A stretch of DNA of 64,000 nt, from NCBI GenBank assembly GCA_020355165.1, contig CP070661.1, positions 2,005,738 to 2,069,737 on the forward strand, given 5' to 3'. This DNA comes from Burkholderiales bacterium (GTDB taxonomy: Bacteria > Pseudomonadota > Gammaproteobacteria > Burkholderiales > Burkholderiaceae_F). The notes under the pieces were generated by a model that saw only the letters and a list, made by a program, of their open reading frames with translations, ran no database searches and was not told the origin of the DNA. Below are positions 1-8,871 of the stretch, piece after piece; positions within the stretch are counted from its first letter, which is position 1; each line of letters begins with the position of its first letter. Both the position numbers and the translations under genes were made by a program.

Positions 1-152
1 AAGCGCCGGCGATGCTGGAGAAATTGAAGCAGGCAGTGATCCGCAACGAGAACGTCTTTGCGGTGCTGATGGACGCAGTGCGCTGCTGCTCGCTGGGGCA
101 GATCACCAACGCCCTGTTCGAGGTCGGCGGGCAGTACCGGCGCAGCATGTAG
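1..152 (+). CDS. C-terminal end of a B12-dependent acyl-CoA mutase (IcmF / methylmalonyl-CoA mutase type), partial
   Basis: Only the last 49 codons lie in the window, read in the frame starting at base 3 and ending with TAG at 150-152. The tail contains LGQITNALFEVGGQYRR, which closely resembles the C-terminus of fused isobutyryl-CoA mutases (IcmF) and of some methylmalonyl-CoA mutase large subunits. These adenosylcobalamin enzymes rearrange the carbon skeleton of isobutyryl-CoA or methylmalonyl-CoA. The choice between them cannot be made from the tail alone. The bkd operon and mmsA further right make a branched-chain or propionate role plausible. The gene starts outside the window. Confidence 0.6.
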   Translation, partial: APAMLEKLKQAVIRNENVFAVLMDAVRCCSLGQITNALFEVGGQYRRSM

Positions 153-239
153 CCGGCCTCTCATCCGAGCGCGAGTGCCGCAGCGCCGCATCCGCCGGCC
201 CATTGCCGGCGGCGACGCACCTGCGCCGGCAGGCAGCGC

Positions 240-1208
240 CTACCTGGCCTTGCCGAGCCGCTTGACCAAGGCCCTGTGGCGCTCGATCTCTTCCTGCAGC
301 GCCGCCGAAAAGCGATCCGGCGATTCGTCGACCGGTACGAATCCGAGTCGCTCGAGGCCGTCGCGGTACTCGGCGGAAGCCACGACCTTCCCGAGCGCCT
401 GCTGAAGCGTGGCGACGACGTCCGCCGGCGTCGCCCGCGGCGCGACCAGCCCTTGCCACGATTCCCAGACGAAGCTGGGCACGCCCTGCTCGATCATCGT
501 CGGCACGTCGCGGTAGTCGCGCGCCCTGAAGGTGCCGGCGTTGGCGATGACCCGCAGCACGCCCGAGCGCACGTGCGGCGCGAGGCTGGCCGCGTCGGCG
601 AAGGTGAGGTCGAGCCGGCCGGCGACCAGATCCAGCATCGCCTGCGATGTCCCCTTGTAGGGAACCGACAGGATGTCGATCCCTTCGGCCGCCTTCAGCG
701 ACTCGATCGCCAGTTCGTTGGCCGCCGCCGTCGAGGCAAAGGTCAGCTTGCCCGGGTTCTTCCTGGCGTAGTCGAGCAGCTGCGGCACGGTCGTGATCGG
801 CAGCCCCGCCCGCACGGCCAGCAGCTGCGGCACGCGAGCGACACGCGCAATCGCGACGAAGTCCCGCATCGTGTCGTAGCGCAACTGGCTGTCGAAGGCC
901 GGTGCGATCGTCAGGTTGCCCGCGCCGCCGAGGAGCAGCGTATGGCCGTCGGCAGGCGCCTGCGCGACGAACTCCGTGCCGATCGTGGCGTTGCCGCCCG
1001 GCCGGTTTTCGACGATGACCGTGCCTGCGAGGACTTCGGCCAGCTCCTTGGCGACGAGACGGCCCACCGCGTCGGCCTGCCCCCCCGGCGGGTAGGCCAC
1101 CACGATGCGGACCGGCTTGTCCGGGTAGTTCTTCCCGCTGGCCAACAAGGATGCCGGCAGCAGCACGCCCGGCACCAGCACAAGCAGCACATCGCGTCGT
1201 CTGGTCAT
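240..1208 (-). CDS. Bug-family tripartite tricarboxylate transporter substrate-binding protein
   Basis: A 322-residue periplasmic binding protein of the Bug (TctC) family, abundant in betaproteobacteria. A signal peptide is visible at residues 1-24 (MTRRR, then a hydrophobic run). The mature part begins with the family hallmark YPDKPVRIVV followed by PPGGQADAVGR, and later has VENRPGGN and VPYKGTSQAMLDL. Such proteins bind small carboxylates and deliver them to TctAB membrane subunits; no TctAB genes lie nearby, which is common for Bug orphans. The start codon overlaps the stop of the upstream adenylation/carrier gene by 4 bp, so the two are probably co-transcribed and translationally coupled. 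The ligand cannot be deduced. Confidence 0.9.
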   Translation of the reverse strand: MTRRRDVLLVLVPGVLLPASLLASGKNYPDKPVRIVVAYPPGGQADAVGRLVAKELAEVLAGTVIVENRPGGNATIGTEFVAQAPADGHTLLLGGAGNLTIAPAFDSQLRYDTMRDFVAIARVARVPQLLAVRAGLPITTVPQLLDYARKNPGKLTFASTAAANELAIESLKAAEGIDILSVPYKGTSQAMLDLVAGRLDLTFADAASLAPHVRSGVLRVIANAGTFRARDYRDVPTMIEQGVPSFVWESWQGLVAPRATPADVVATLQQALGKVVASAEYRDGLERLGFVPVDESPDRFSAALQEEIERHRALVKRLGKAR

Positions 1209-3163
1209 GAGGTCTCCGTCTTCGAAGTCAAGAAACTCTGTTCAGCCGTGCGGGCGGGTTCCCCGCCGGCCGCGACCGGGACAGCGGCGGCGACGCACTC
1301 GGCCAGCTCGGCCACTGTCGGGTGATCGAAAACCGACTCGAGATCGAGTCTGGCGCCGCAGGCCGCCTCGATCGCCATCACCAGACGCACGGCGCGCAGC
1401 GAATCGCCGCCGAGATGGAAGAAATCGGACGCCCGGCTGACCGCCGGCACTTCGAGCACCTCGGCGAAGACGCTGGCAATCGCGGCCTCCGTCCCGGGTC
1501 GCGGCGGCTCGAGGTCCGCCGCCGCCATCCGCTGCGCGATCCGCGCCAATTCGACGCGATTGACCTTGCCCAGCGTGGCGCGCGGCAGTTCGTCCAGGAC
1601 CAGGATCCGCGTCGGGCGCCGGTCGGCAGTCAGACGGGGGCGCACGAAGCGGCGCAGTTCGCCCTCGGTGAGGCGGGGATCGGCCGACACCACCGCGGCG
1701 AAGACGTCTTCCCCGAGCGTCGGGTGCGGCACCGCGAAGGCCGCCGCTTCCGAAACTGCCGCGTGTTGCCCGAGTGCCTGCTCGACCTCGCCCGGCAGGA
1801 CCTTGCTGCCACCGCGATTGATCATGTCCTTGATGCGGCCGTCGAGGAAGACGAATCCGTCGCGATCGACGCGGCCCACGTCGCCGGTGCGGAACCAGCC
1901 CTCGCGGAACGCCGAGCGGCTGGCTTCGGCGCTGTTCTCGTAGCCGGCGATGACTTCCGCCCCCCGCACGACGATCTCGCCGGGCCGGTCATGGCCGAGG
2001 AAGCGGCCCGAATCATCGGCGACCGCCACCTCGAGCGTGCACGGCCGTCCGACCGATCCCGGCGGCGCGACCGCCGGCGGCAGGGGCGTCTCGGCGATGC
2101 TGCCGCACTCGGCCATTCCGTACGCCTCGACCACCGGCACGCCGAATGCATGTTCGATCCGCTGCCGCACCGCGGGCGCGAGCTCGGCGAAGGACGAGGT
2201 GACGAAACGCAGGCAGTGCGCCGGCCGCGGCTGGCGGCGCTCGAGCTCGTCCATCATCGCGATCAGCACGACCGGTGGCGCCAGCAGCTGCGTCGGTCGC
2301 ATGCTCTGCACAAGCGCAGCCAGCGTTGCCGCGTCGAGCACCGGCGGGCAGATCACCGAGGCACCGACGAGCAGCGCCGGCAGCAGGCCGCGACGGATCG
2401 CCACGGTCGAGTGAAAGGGCACGACGGCAAGACAGCGGTCGGTCGACAGGATCGATGCCAGCTCGACCCGGCTGCGGGCCGACTCCGCCATCCGCCAGTG
2501 CTCGAACGGCATGATCTTCGGCAGCCCGGTGGTGCCGGACGTGTGCGTGACCAGCGCGATGTCGTCCAGCTGCGGGGGCTTGACGTCCACCGACCCGCCC
2601 GCCGCCCGGGCGAGAAGATCGAAGCTGCCGGCCGGGCTGTCCGGCATGACGCGCACGCCGAGGATGGGCAGCGTCAGCCGGCGCGCCGCCCGCGTGGCGT
2701 TGGTGTCGGCGCCTTCGACCGCCATCAGCGCGTCGATGCGCATCGCCGCGAGAAGCTGCGCCAGCGCCGCCTCGGTCAACTGGTCGTTCAGCGGCGCGCA
2801 GGTCGTCGCGCAGCACGCCGCCAGCAGCGCGACCGCGAACTCGGGGCCGTGCGGCAATGCCACCGCGACGCGCCGGCCCCGCCCGAGTCCCGCCTCGGCC
2901 AGCGCCCGGGCAACCGCGTCAACCCGCTCGCCGAGGCCGCGATACGTCAGCGGCCGCCGCCCGGGCGACACGATGGCGGCGCGTTCGGCATGCTCATTTG
3001 CAGATTCGCCGAGCAGCTGCCGGACCGTGCTCGGCGGGTAGCGCGGCCGCGGACCCTCTGAGGTTGTCGGTAACTGTTGCAGCATGGCAGCATTCGCGGC
3101 GATCGCATCGGCGCCCGGTCGAGCCGAGGCGTGGCGCGCCTTCTCCTCGATGACGGCGACCAT
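1205..3163 (-). CDS. AMP-dependent synthetase fused to a C-terminal acyl/peptidyl carrier domain
   Basis: About 652 residues from the ATG at 3163. An ATG at 3085 also keeps the whole domain; the region upstream of 3163 loses the coding base bias. The adenylation domain shows the ATP-binding loop THTSGTTGLPK, YGMAECG, the GWFRTGDVG aspartate motif, and the hinge/lysine motif ending in GKVNR. After it comes a carrier domain with the phosphopantetheine-attachment serine in LGGDSLRAV, roughly 60 residues from the end. It should activate a carboxylic acid as an acyl-adenylate and load it on its own carrier arm. No condensation, ketosynthase or thioesterase domain is fused and none is adjacent, so this is an orphan A-T didomain. 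Its stop overlaps the Bug-protein start by 4 bp. The substrate is unknown. Confidence 0.8.
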   Translation of the reverse strand: MVAVIEEKARHASARPGADAIAANAAMLQQLPTTSEGPRPRYPPSTVRQLLGESANEHAERAAIVSPGRRPLTYRGLGERVDAVARALAEAGLGRGRRVAVALPHGPEFAVALLAACCATTCAPLNDQLTEAALAQLLAAMRIDALMAVEGADTNATRAARRLTLPILGVRVMPDSPAGSFDLLARAAGGSVDVKPPQLDDIALVTHTSGTTGLPKIMPFEHWRMAESARSRVELASILSTDRCLAVVPFHSTVAIRRGLLPALLVGASVICPPVLDAATLAALVQSMRPTQLLAPPVVLIAMMDELERRQPRPAHCLRFVTSSFAELAPAVRQRIEHAFGVPVVEAYGMAECGSIAETPLPPAVAPPGSVGRPCTLEVAVADDSGRFLGHDRPGEIVVRGAEVIAGYENSAEASRSAFREGWFRTGDVGRVDRDGFVFLDGRIKDMINRGGSKVLPGEVEQALGQHAAVSEAAAFAVPHPTLGEDVFAAVVSADPRLTEGELRRFVRPRLTADRRPTRILVLDELPRATLGKVNRVELARIAQRMAAADLEPPRPGTEAAIASVFAEVLEVPAVSRASDFFHLGGDSLRAVRLVMAIEAACGARLDLESVFDHPTVAELAECVAAAVPVAAGGEPARTAEQSFLTSKTETS

Positions 3164-3266
3164 CGGCCTCGACCGGCCGCCGATGTTATCGCGATTGCCG
3201 GCGCCCCCCCGTTCCGCGCCGGGATCAATGCATCGAATCTCCCTTGTCACGAGGGCACGCCCCGGT

Positions 3267-3929
3267 ATGGCCGAACAGCTCCTGATCTACGGCAACGGCC
3301 AGATGGCCGAGCTGTCATACGCGCGGCTGCGCCGTGATCGGCGCTACGCGGTCGTCGCCTTCACGGTGGACGGGGCAGTGCTGCGCGAGCGCGAGCTGTG
3401 CGGACTGCCGGTGATCGCCTTCGAGGACGTCGAGCGGCAGTTCCCGCCATCGTCGGCACGGATGTTCGTCGCCGTGGGGCCGCTGCAAGGCAACCGCGTT
3501 CGCGCCGACCGATACCTGCAGGCCAAGAAGAAGGGCTACCGCTTCGTCAGTCAGGTCAGCCCACGGGCCGTCGTCGATCCGGGCGTGCAGGTCGGCGAGA
3601 ACTGCTCGATCGGCGACAACGTCGTCATCGATCCTTACGTGCGCATCGGCGACGACGTCTGGATCGGCACCGGCGCGGTCATCGGGCATCACTCGTCGCT
3701 GGGCGACCACTGCTTCGTCGGCGTCAACTGCACGGTGCTCGGATCGGTACGGGTCGGCCCGTTTGCGCTCCTCGGCGCCGGCTCGGTGATCCGCGACCAG
3801 ATCAGTCTCGGCCAGGCCAGCATCGTCGGCGTCGGCGCAACGATCGTCCGCGACACCGCGTCGGACAGCGTCCACGTCGCCCCCGAGGCGGTGCACCTGC
3901 CCATCAGCAGCGCGCGCATCCGGATCTGA
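3267..3929 (+). CDS. NeuD/PglD-like sugar O-/N-acyltransferase (left-handed beta-helix)
   Basis: A 220-residue protein that starts with a nucleotide-binding-like fold (LLIYGNGQMAELSY) as in NeuD/PglD, then the hexapeptide repeats of a left-handed beta-helix from about residue 105 (VQVGENCSIGDNVVID, VWIGTGAVIGHHSSLGDH). These enzymes transfer an acetyl group from acetyl-CoA to a sugar or amino-sugar nucleotide. The ATG at 3267 is preceded by GAGGG at 3251-3255. It is transcribed divergently from the adenylation/carrier gene. An open frame extends upstream of 3267 but would overlap that gene and lacks family similarity. The acceptor is unknown; no other glycan genes are close. Confidence 0.75.
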   Translation: MAEQLLIYGNGQMAELSYARLRRDRRYAVVAFTVDGAVLRERELCGLPVIAFEDVERQFPPSSARMFVAVGPLQGNRVRADRYLQAKKKGYRFVSQVSPRAVVDPGVQVGENCSIGDNVVIDPYVRIGDDVWIGTGAVIGHHSSLGDHCFVGVNCTVLGSVRVGPFALLGAGSVIRDQISLGQASIVGVGATIVRDTASDSVHVAPEAVHLPISSARIRI

Positions 3930-4086
3930 ACCGCGCGCGTCCCGCCGGCTGGCGCCGGCAGTAGTATCGGCGACGAGTTACGGTTCCTTCAGCAGGGCAT
4001 TGCGTCGCGGCGCGCACCGGCACAGGCTTGTGCAGGGCCGCAGTGGCGGCAGTCGGCCGACGCGAACCCGGCCAGGCGGAGGCACG

Positions 4087-5388
4087 ATGCAGACGACGCC
4101 AGCGCGCGAAACGGTCCACATCCTCTACGGCAGGTCCGAGATGGCGATCCGGCTGCCGGAGAACGCGCCGGCCACGGTGATCGGCAAGCGGCCGATGCCC
4201 AAGCTGGCCGATCCGCGGGCGGCCGTGCGCGAAGCGCTGGCGAACCCGGTCGGCGCGCCGGACTACCGCTCGCTGGTGCGGGGTCGCCGCAGTGCCTGCA
4301 TTCTCATCTGCGACATCACGCGGCCGGTGCCGAACCGCCTGTTCCTGCGGCCGCTGATCGAGGAACTGCTCGCCGCCGGTGTGGCGCGCAGCCGCATCAC
4401 CGTGCTGGTGGCCACCGGCCTGCACCGGCCGAACGAGGGAGACGAACTGGCCGAAGTCATCGGCGACCCGTGGGTGCAGCAGACCGTGCGCGTCGAGAAT
4501 CACTTCGCACGCGACGACGCGGCGCATGCCGATCTCGGCGTCACGCCGAAGCGCGGTACGCCGGTGAAGCTCGACCGCCGTTTCGTCGAAGCCGACCTGC
4601 GCATTGCCACCGGGCTGGTCGAGCCGCACTTCATGGCCGGCTACTCGGGCGGCCGCAAAGTGATCGCGCCCGGCGTTGCGCACGCCGACACGATCCGCAC
4701 CTTTCACAGCGCACGCTTCATGGAGGACCCGGCAGCGGTCCAGTGCAACCTCGACAGCAATCCGCTGCACGAGGAACAGCTCGACATCGTGCGCAAACTG
4801 GGCGAGGTCTACGCGCTGAACACCGTGGTCGACGAGGACCGCGACCTCGTTCACGTCAACTTCGGCGAGGTGATCGCCAGCCACCTGGCGGCGGTCGGGT
4901 TCGTCGCCGACAGCACCCGCGTTGCGGTCGGCCGCCGGTTCACGACGATCCTGACCTCGGCCGCCGGCCATCCGCTCGACAAGACCTATTACCAGACGGT
5001 CAAGGGCATGGTCACACCGCTCGACATCCTCGCGCCCGGCGGCACGCTGATCGTCGCCTCCGCCTGCTCGGAAGGCTTCGGCTCGCGCGAGTTCCGCGCC
5101 GCGCAGGCGCGGCTCAAGGCGCTCGGCCCCGACGCATTCCTGCAGTCGCTGCTCGCCAAGCGTCTGGCCGACGTCGACGAGTGGCAGACCGAAATGCAGC
5201 TCAAGCCGATGCGCGCCGGCCGCGTGCAGCTCTATACGACCGGGCTCGACACCGAGGAGCGCGAACTGACCGGCGTCGAGACCATCGACTCGGTCGAAGC
5301 GGCACTGGCCGCCGCCGTCGACCGCGCCGGCGACCGCTCGATCGCCGTGCTGCCCGAAGGTCCCTACGTGGTGCCGGTGGTCAACTGA
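4087..5388 (+). CDS. larA: LarA-family nickel-dependent racemase/epimerase
   Basis: A 433-residue LarA-family enzyme that uses the covalently held nickel-pincer nucleotide (NPN) cofactor to racemise lactate or a related 2-hydroxy acid. Expected residues are visible: His113 in ATGLHRP, His181 in VEPHF, Lys191 in SGGRK (the lysine that carries the cofactor in characterised LarA) and His199 in PGVAH. The ATG at 4087 follows GGAGGC at 4078-4083; an in-frame start further upstream at 4000 has no such site. It is the first gene of a five-gene operon with larC, larE and larB, so its cofactor supply is encoded alongside. LarA homologues act on several 2-hydroxy acids, so lactate is only a guess. Confidence 0.85.
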   Translation: MQTTPARETVHILYGRSEMAIRLPENAPATVIGKRPMPKLADPRAAVREALANPVGAPDYRSLVRGRRSACILICDITRPVPNRLFLRPLIEELLAAGVARSRITVLVATGLHRPNEGDELAEVIGDPWVQQTVRVENHFARDDAAHADLGVTPKRGTPVKLDRRFVEADLRIATGLVEPHFMAGYSGGRKVIAPGVAHADTIRTFHSARFMEDPAAVQCNLDSNPLHEEQLDIVRKLGEVYALNTVVDEDRDLVHVNFGEVIASHLAAVGFVADSTRVAVGRRFTTILTSAAGHPLDKTYYQTVKGMVTPLDILAPGGTLIVASACSEGFGSREFRAAQARLKALGPDAFLQSLLAKRLADVDEWQTEMQLKPMRAGRVQLYTTGLDTEERELTGVETIDSVEAALAAAVDRAGDRSIAVLPEGPYVVPVVN

Positions 5389-5534
5389 GCCGTTTCCGCG
5401 GCAATCGGCGACGCACCCTTCGCCGGCTGCTGCCGGACGCTGCGTGCTGCCGCCGATCCCACTAACCGGCGCGGCATCTGATGTCTAATGACGTCCTGCC
5501 GTTGCCTGCCGCCTGGGTCCACGAGAATCCCACC

Positions 5535-6815
5535 ATGAGCACGATCGACGACCTGCTGCGCCACATCGCTTTGCCGCGAATGGTGCGGGTCCGCCAGCTG
5601 TTCGCCGACGACGCGCTGGCCGACGTGGCCGCGGCGCTTCGCGAAGAGATGCGCGCGACGCCGATCGCAGCGCTGGTCAAGCCGGGTGCGCGCATTGCGG
5701 TGGCGGTCGGCAGCCGCGGGCTGGCCGATCTGCCGCTCGTCGTCAACGTCGTCGTCGACGAATTGAAGCAGCGCGGCGCGCGGCCGTTCATCGTGCCGGC
5801 GATGGGCAGCCATGGCGGCGCCACCGCCGAGGGCCAGACCGCGCTGCTCGCCGCCCTCGGCGTGACCGAAGCGTCCGCCGGCTGCCCGATCGTCTCGTCG
5901 ATGGCGACGGTCGAACTGGGCCGTCTGCGCAACGGCCTGCCCGTGTACATGGACGAGCAGGCGATGCAGGCCGACGGCATCGTCGTCGTCAACCGCGTCA
6001 AGCCGCACACCAGTTTCAGCGGCCCGAGCGAGAGCGGGCTGGTGAAGATGCTGTCGATCGGCCTGGGCAAGCAGAAGGGCGCCGAGTCGTGCCACGCGCT
6101 GGGCTTCGCGCAGATGGCGCAGAACATCGTCGAGATGGCCAGGGTCAAGCTGCAGCACGCACCTATCCTGTTCGGCGTGGCCACCGTCGAGAATGCCTAC
6201 GAGAAGATCTCGCGCGTTGCTGCCGTGCCGGCCAGCGACATCATCGCCCGCGACGCCGAGTTGCTGCAGGAAGCAAAGCACAACATGCCGTGCATCCTGT
6301 TCAACCCGCTCGACGTGCTGGTGGTCGACCGCATGGGCAAGGAATACTCCGGCACCGGCATGGACCCGCACATCACCGGCCGGACATCGACGCCGTATGT
6401 CGAGACCCGGCAGCAGGTCACGAGGATGGTGGTCCTCGATCTGAGCGACAAGAGCAAGGGCAATGCGACCGGCATGGGGCTGGCCGACATCTGCAGCCGC
6501 CGCCTGGTCGCCAAGGTCGACTACGACGCGACCTACGCCAATCACCTGACGTCGACCGTCGTCTGGCACGCGAAGGTGCCGATGACGCTGCCATCGGACC
6601 AGCGCGCGATCCAGGCCGCGGTGAAGACCTGCAACGTGCCGGAGCTCGCGCGGCTGCGCATGGTGCGCATCCCGAACACGCTGCACCTGGAACACGTCGA
6701 GATCTCCGAGCCGATGCTCGACGAGGCGGCGCGCCATGCACAGATCGAGGTGCTCGGCGAGCCGAGGCCGTGGCCGTTCGACGCCGACGGCAACCTCACC
6801 GACCTCGGCCACTGA
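5535..6815 (+). CDS. Second, divergent LarA-like (lactate racemase N-terminal domain, DUF2088) protein
   Basis: About 426 residues from the ATG at 5535 (alternative ATG at 5481). It belongs to the lactate-racemase-domain superfamily but differs clearly from the LarA just upstream. Equivalent polar residues can be proposed: His93 in MGSHGGA, His158 in RVKPHT and Lys171 in SGLVKML, which would replace the histidine/lysine set of LarA with a wider His-Lys spacing. It lies 12 bp before larC, so it shares the NPN-cofactor operon. A racemase or epimerase for a different hydroxy acid is the most likely role; a non-catalytic paralogue is possible. The substrate cannot be read from sequence. Confidence 0.7.
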   Translation: MSTIDDLLRHIALPRMVRVRQLFADDALADVAAALREEMRATPIAALVKPGARIAVAVGSRGLADLPLVVNVVVDELKQRGARPFIVPAMGSHGGATAEGQTALLAALGVTEASAGCPIVSSMATVELGRLRNGLPVYMDEQAMQADGIVVVNRVKPHTSFSGPSESGLVKMLSIGLGKQKGAESCHALGFAQMAQNIVEMARVKLQHAPILFGVATVENAYEKISRVAAVPASDIIARDAELLQEAKHNMPCILFNPLDVLVVDRMGKEYSGTGMDPHITGRTSTPYVETRQQVTRMVVLDLSDKSKGNATGMGLADICSRRLVAKVDYDATYANHLTSTVVWHAKVPMTLPSDQRAIQAAVKTCNVPELARLRMVRIPNTLHLEHVEISEPMLDEAARHAQIEVLGEPRPWPFDADGNLTDLGH

Positions 6816-6826
6816 AGCGGCCGCTG

Positions 6827-8077
6827 ATGTCTGCCAGCCTGCACGTGCATCTGGACGCCGTCGGTGGCGTGGCCGGCGACATGTTCGTCGCCGCGCTGCT
6901 CGCAGCGCGGCCGCAGCTGCGGCCGCGCGTTCTTGCCGATCTGGCCGCAGTGCTTCCCGCCGGCTGCGGCACGCCGACGCTGAGCGATGGTTTGAGCGGC
7001 GGCATCGCCGCCTGCCGCTTCGCGCTGGCCGACGATGCCGATTCGCCGGCGGCAGGCCCGCATCCGCACGCGGGCGACGCGCCGGACGACCAACATCGAC
7101 ACGGCAGCCGCTTTGCGGAACTGGCGCAGCGCATTCGCGCAGCGTCGCTGCACCCCGGCACTGCGGAACAGGCGCTCGGCATCCTGACAAAGCTGGCCGA
7201 GTGCGAAGGCCGGCTGCACCGGCAGGCGCTCGACGAGGTGCACTTCCACGAACTCGGCGACTGGGATTCGCTGATGGACGTGGTCGCCGCCGGCAGCATC
7301 GCGGCGGCGCTGGCTCCGTGCGGCTGGAGCGTGTCCGACCTGCCGCGCGGCGGCGGCCTGGTGCGCACGCGGCACGGCCTGTTGCCGGTGCCGGCGCCGG
7401 CCACGGCCGAGCTGCTGCGCGAGTTCCGCTGGCGCGATGACGGCATCGGCGGCGAGCGGGTGACCCCGACCGGCGCGGCGATCCTCGCCCACCTGGTCAA
7501 TGCGGCCGCGCCACCGGCCGCGGGCGGCGTGCTCAAGCACGTCGGCGTCGGCGCCGGCACGCGCGAGCTCGCCGGGATGCCGAACATCCTGCGCGCGCTG
7601 GTCTTCGCCACCGAAGCGGCGCAAAGCGCCGCGCAAGGTGGCGGCGACGAGGTCATCGTGCTCAGCTTCGACATCGACGACATGAGCGGCGAGGAGATCG
7701 GTGTTGCCGCCGATCGCCTGCGCGCCGCCGACGGCGTGCTCGACCTCACGCTCGGCAGCCGGCAGGGCAAGAAGGGACGGCCGGTGGTCGACTTTCGCCT
7801 GCTGCTGCAGCCGCAGGCGCTGGCGGCTGTCAGCAGGCTCTGCTTTACCGAGACATCGACGCTCGGCCTGCGCTGGCGGCGCGAGCAGCGTTTCTGCCTC
7901 GAGCGCAGCAGCGATCGCGTCGAGACCGGCGAGGGAACGTTGCGCCGCAAGCGCAGCCTGCGCCCCGACGGGCAAAGTGCGCTGAAGGTCGAAAGCGACG
8001 ACATCGCCAGTTGCGACGGGTTGATCCGCCGCCGGCAGCTGAAGCGTCGTGCCGAGCAGGAAGAGCCCGACCGATGA
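6827..8077 (+). CDS. larC: Nickel pincer cofactor biosynthesis protein LarC (nickel insertase)
   Basis: 416 residues. LarC is the CTP-dependent cyclometallase that inserts nickel into the pincer nucleotide made by LarB and LarE. Visible features are the N-terminal DAVGGVAGDMFVAALL, a His-rich stretch near residues 80-95 (HPHAG, QHRHGS) that may bind metal, and the conserved VHFHELGDWDS motif around residue 140. Here the protein is one continuous frame; in Lactiplantibacillus plantarum larC is split and joined by a programmed frameshift. It begins 12 bp after the LarA-like gene, and its TGA overlaps the larE ATG. Confidence 0.9.
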   Translation: MSASLHVHLDAVGGVAGDMFVAALLAARPQLRPRVLADLAAVLPAGCGTPTLSDGLSGGIAACRFALADDADSPAAGPHPHAGDAPDDQHRHGSRFAELAQRIRAASLHPGTAEQALGILTKLAECEGRLHRQALDEVHFHELGDWDSLMDVVAAGSIAAALAPCGWSVSDLPRGGGLVRTRHGLLPVPAPATAELLREFRWRDDGIGGERVTPTGAAILAHLVNAAAPPAAGGVLKHVGVGAGTRELAGMPNILRALVFATEAAQSAAQGGGDEVIVLSFDIDDMSGEEIGVAADRLRAADGVLDLTLGSRQGKKGRPVVDFRLLLQPQALAAVSRLCFTETSTLGLRWRREQRFCLERSSDRVETGEGTLRRKRSLRPDGQSALKVESDDIASCDGLIRRRQLKRRAEQEEPDR

Positions 8078-8871
8078 CGCTCGACGGCAAACTCGCTGCG
8101 CTGACGCAGGCGCTCGACCGCCAGGCAGAACTGGCGATCGCGGTCAGCGGCGGGGTCGACAGCATGACGCTGGCGCACGTCGCACAGCGGCACGCACGGG
8201 TCAAATCGACGATCGTGCACGCCGTTTCGCCGGCGGTGACCGCTGAAGCCACGGCGCGCGTGCAGCGACACGCACATGCGCATGGCTGGACATTGCGCCT
8301 GATCGACGCGCAGGAGCTCGCCGATCCCGCCTACCGCAGCAATCCGGTCGACCGCTGCTTCTACTGCAAGACCAACCTGTACGGCCACATTCGCTCGCTC
8401 ACCGCGGCGCCGATTGCCTCCGGCACCAACGTCGACGACCTGAGCGACTACCGGCCGGGACTCGACGCCGCGCGCCGCCATGGCGTGCTGCACCCCTTCG
8501 TCCAGGCCGGCATCGGCAAGCGCGACATCTACGCGATTGCGCAGGCGCACGGCCTGACTGACCTCGCCGCGTTGCCGGCGCAGCCGTGCCTGGCCAGCCG
8601 CATCGAAACCGGGATCGCGGTCGACAGCGATTCGCTGCACTTCATCGAGGACGCCGAGCGCCAACTCGCCTCGCTGTTGCCAGACGCCGAATCGATCCGC
8701 TGCCGGATCACCGCTGCCGGGGTCGTCATCGAGTGCGCGCGGCTGCCCGAAGGCGAGGACCGCGAGCGCGTCGAACGCTGGGCGGCGGCACTTTGCGCCG
8801 GAGCCGGCCGTCGCTATGCGGGCCTGCGCCTTTATCGGCGCGGCGCAGCGTTCCTGCGGAGCATGGCGTGA
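8074..8871 (+). CDS. larE: ATP-dependent sulfur transferase LarE
   Basis: 265 residues from the ATG at 8074, which overlaps the larC stop (ATGA) and has GGAAGAG upstream. LarE is a PP-loop enzyme that adenylates the pyridinium dicarboxylate mononucleotide and converts its two carboxylates to thiocarboxylates. The PP-loop SGGVDS is at residues 25-30. Cysteines occur at 95 and 98 (CFYC) and at 172 (PCLASR). L. plantarum LarE uses one sacrificial cysteine; LarE proteins with three such cysteines are reported to hold a [4Fe-4S] cluster and to act catalytically. The pattern here fits the latter class, which is an inference. Confidence 0.9.
   Translation: MTLDGKLAALTQALDRQAELAIAVSGGVDSMTLAHVAQRHARVKSTIVHAVSPAVTAEATARVQRHAHAHGWTLRLIDAQELADPAYRSNPVDRCFYCKTNLYGHIRSLTAAPIASGTNVDDLSDYRPGLDAARRHGVLHPFVQAGIGKRDIYAIAQAHGLTDLAALPAQPCLASRIETGIAVDSDSLHFIEDAERQLASLLPDAESIRCRITAAGVVIECARLPEGEDRERVERWAAALCAGAGRRYAGLRLYRRGAAFLRSMA

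Noticed and set aside
3085-3266. Plus-strand upstream extension of the NeuD-like gene
   Set aside because: It would overlap the adenylation gene start, lacks the family N-terminus (LLIYGNGQ starts right after 3267), and the ATG at 3267 has its own ribosome site.
4000-4086. Upstream start for larA
   Set aside because: The extra 29 residues are Arg/Gly-rich, and the GGAGGC site fits only the ATG at 4087.
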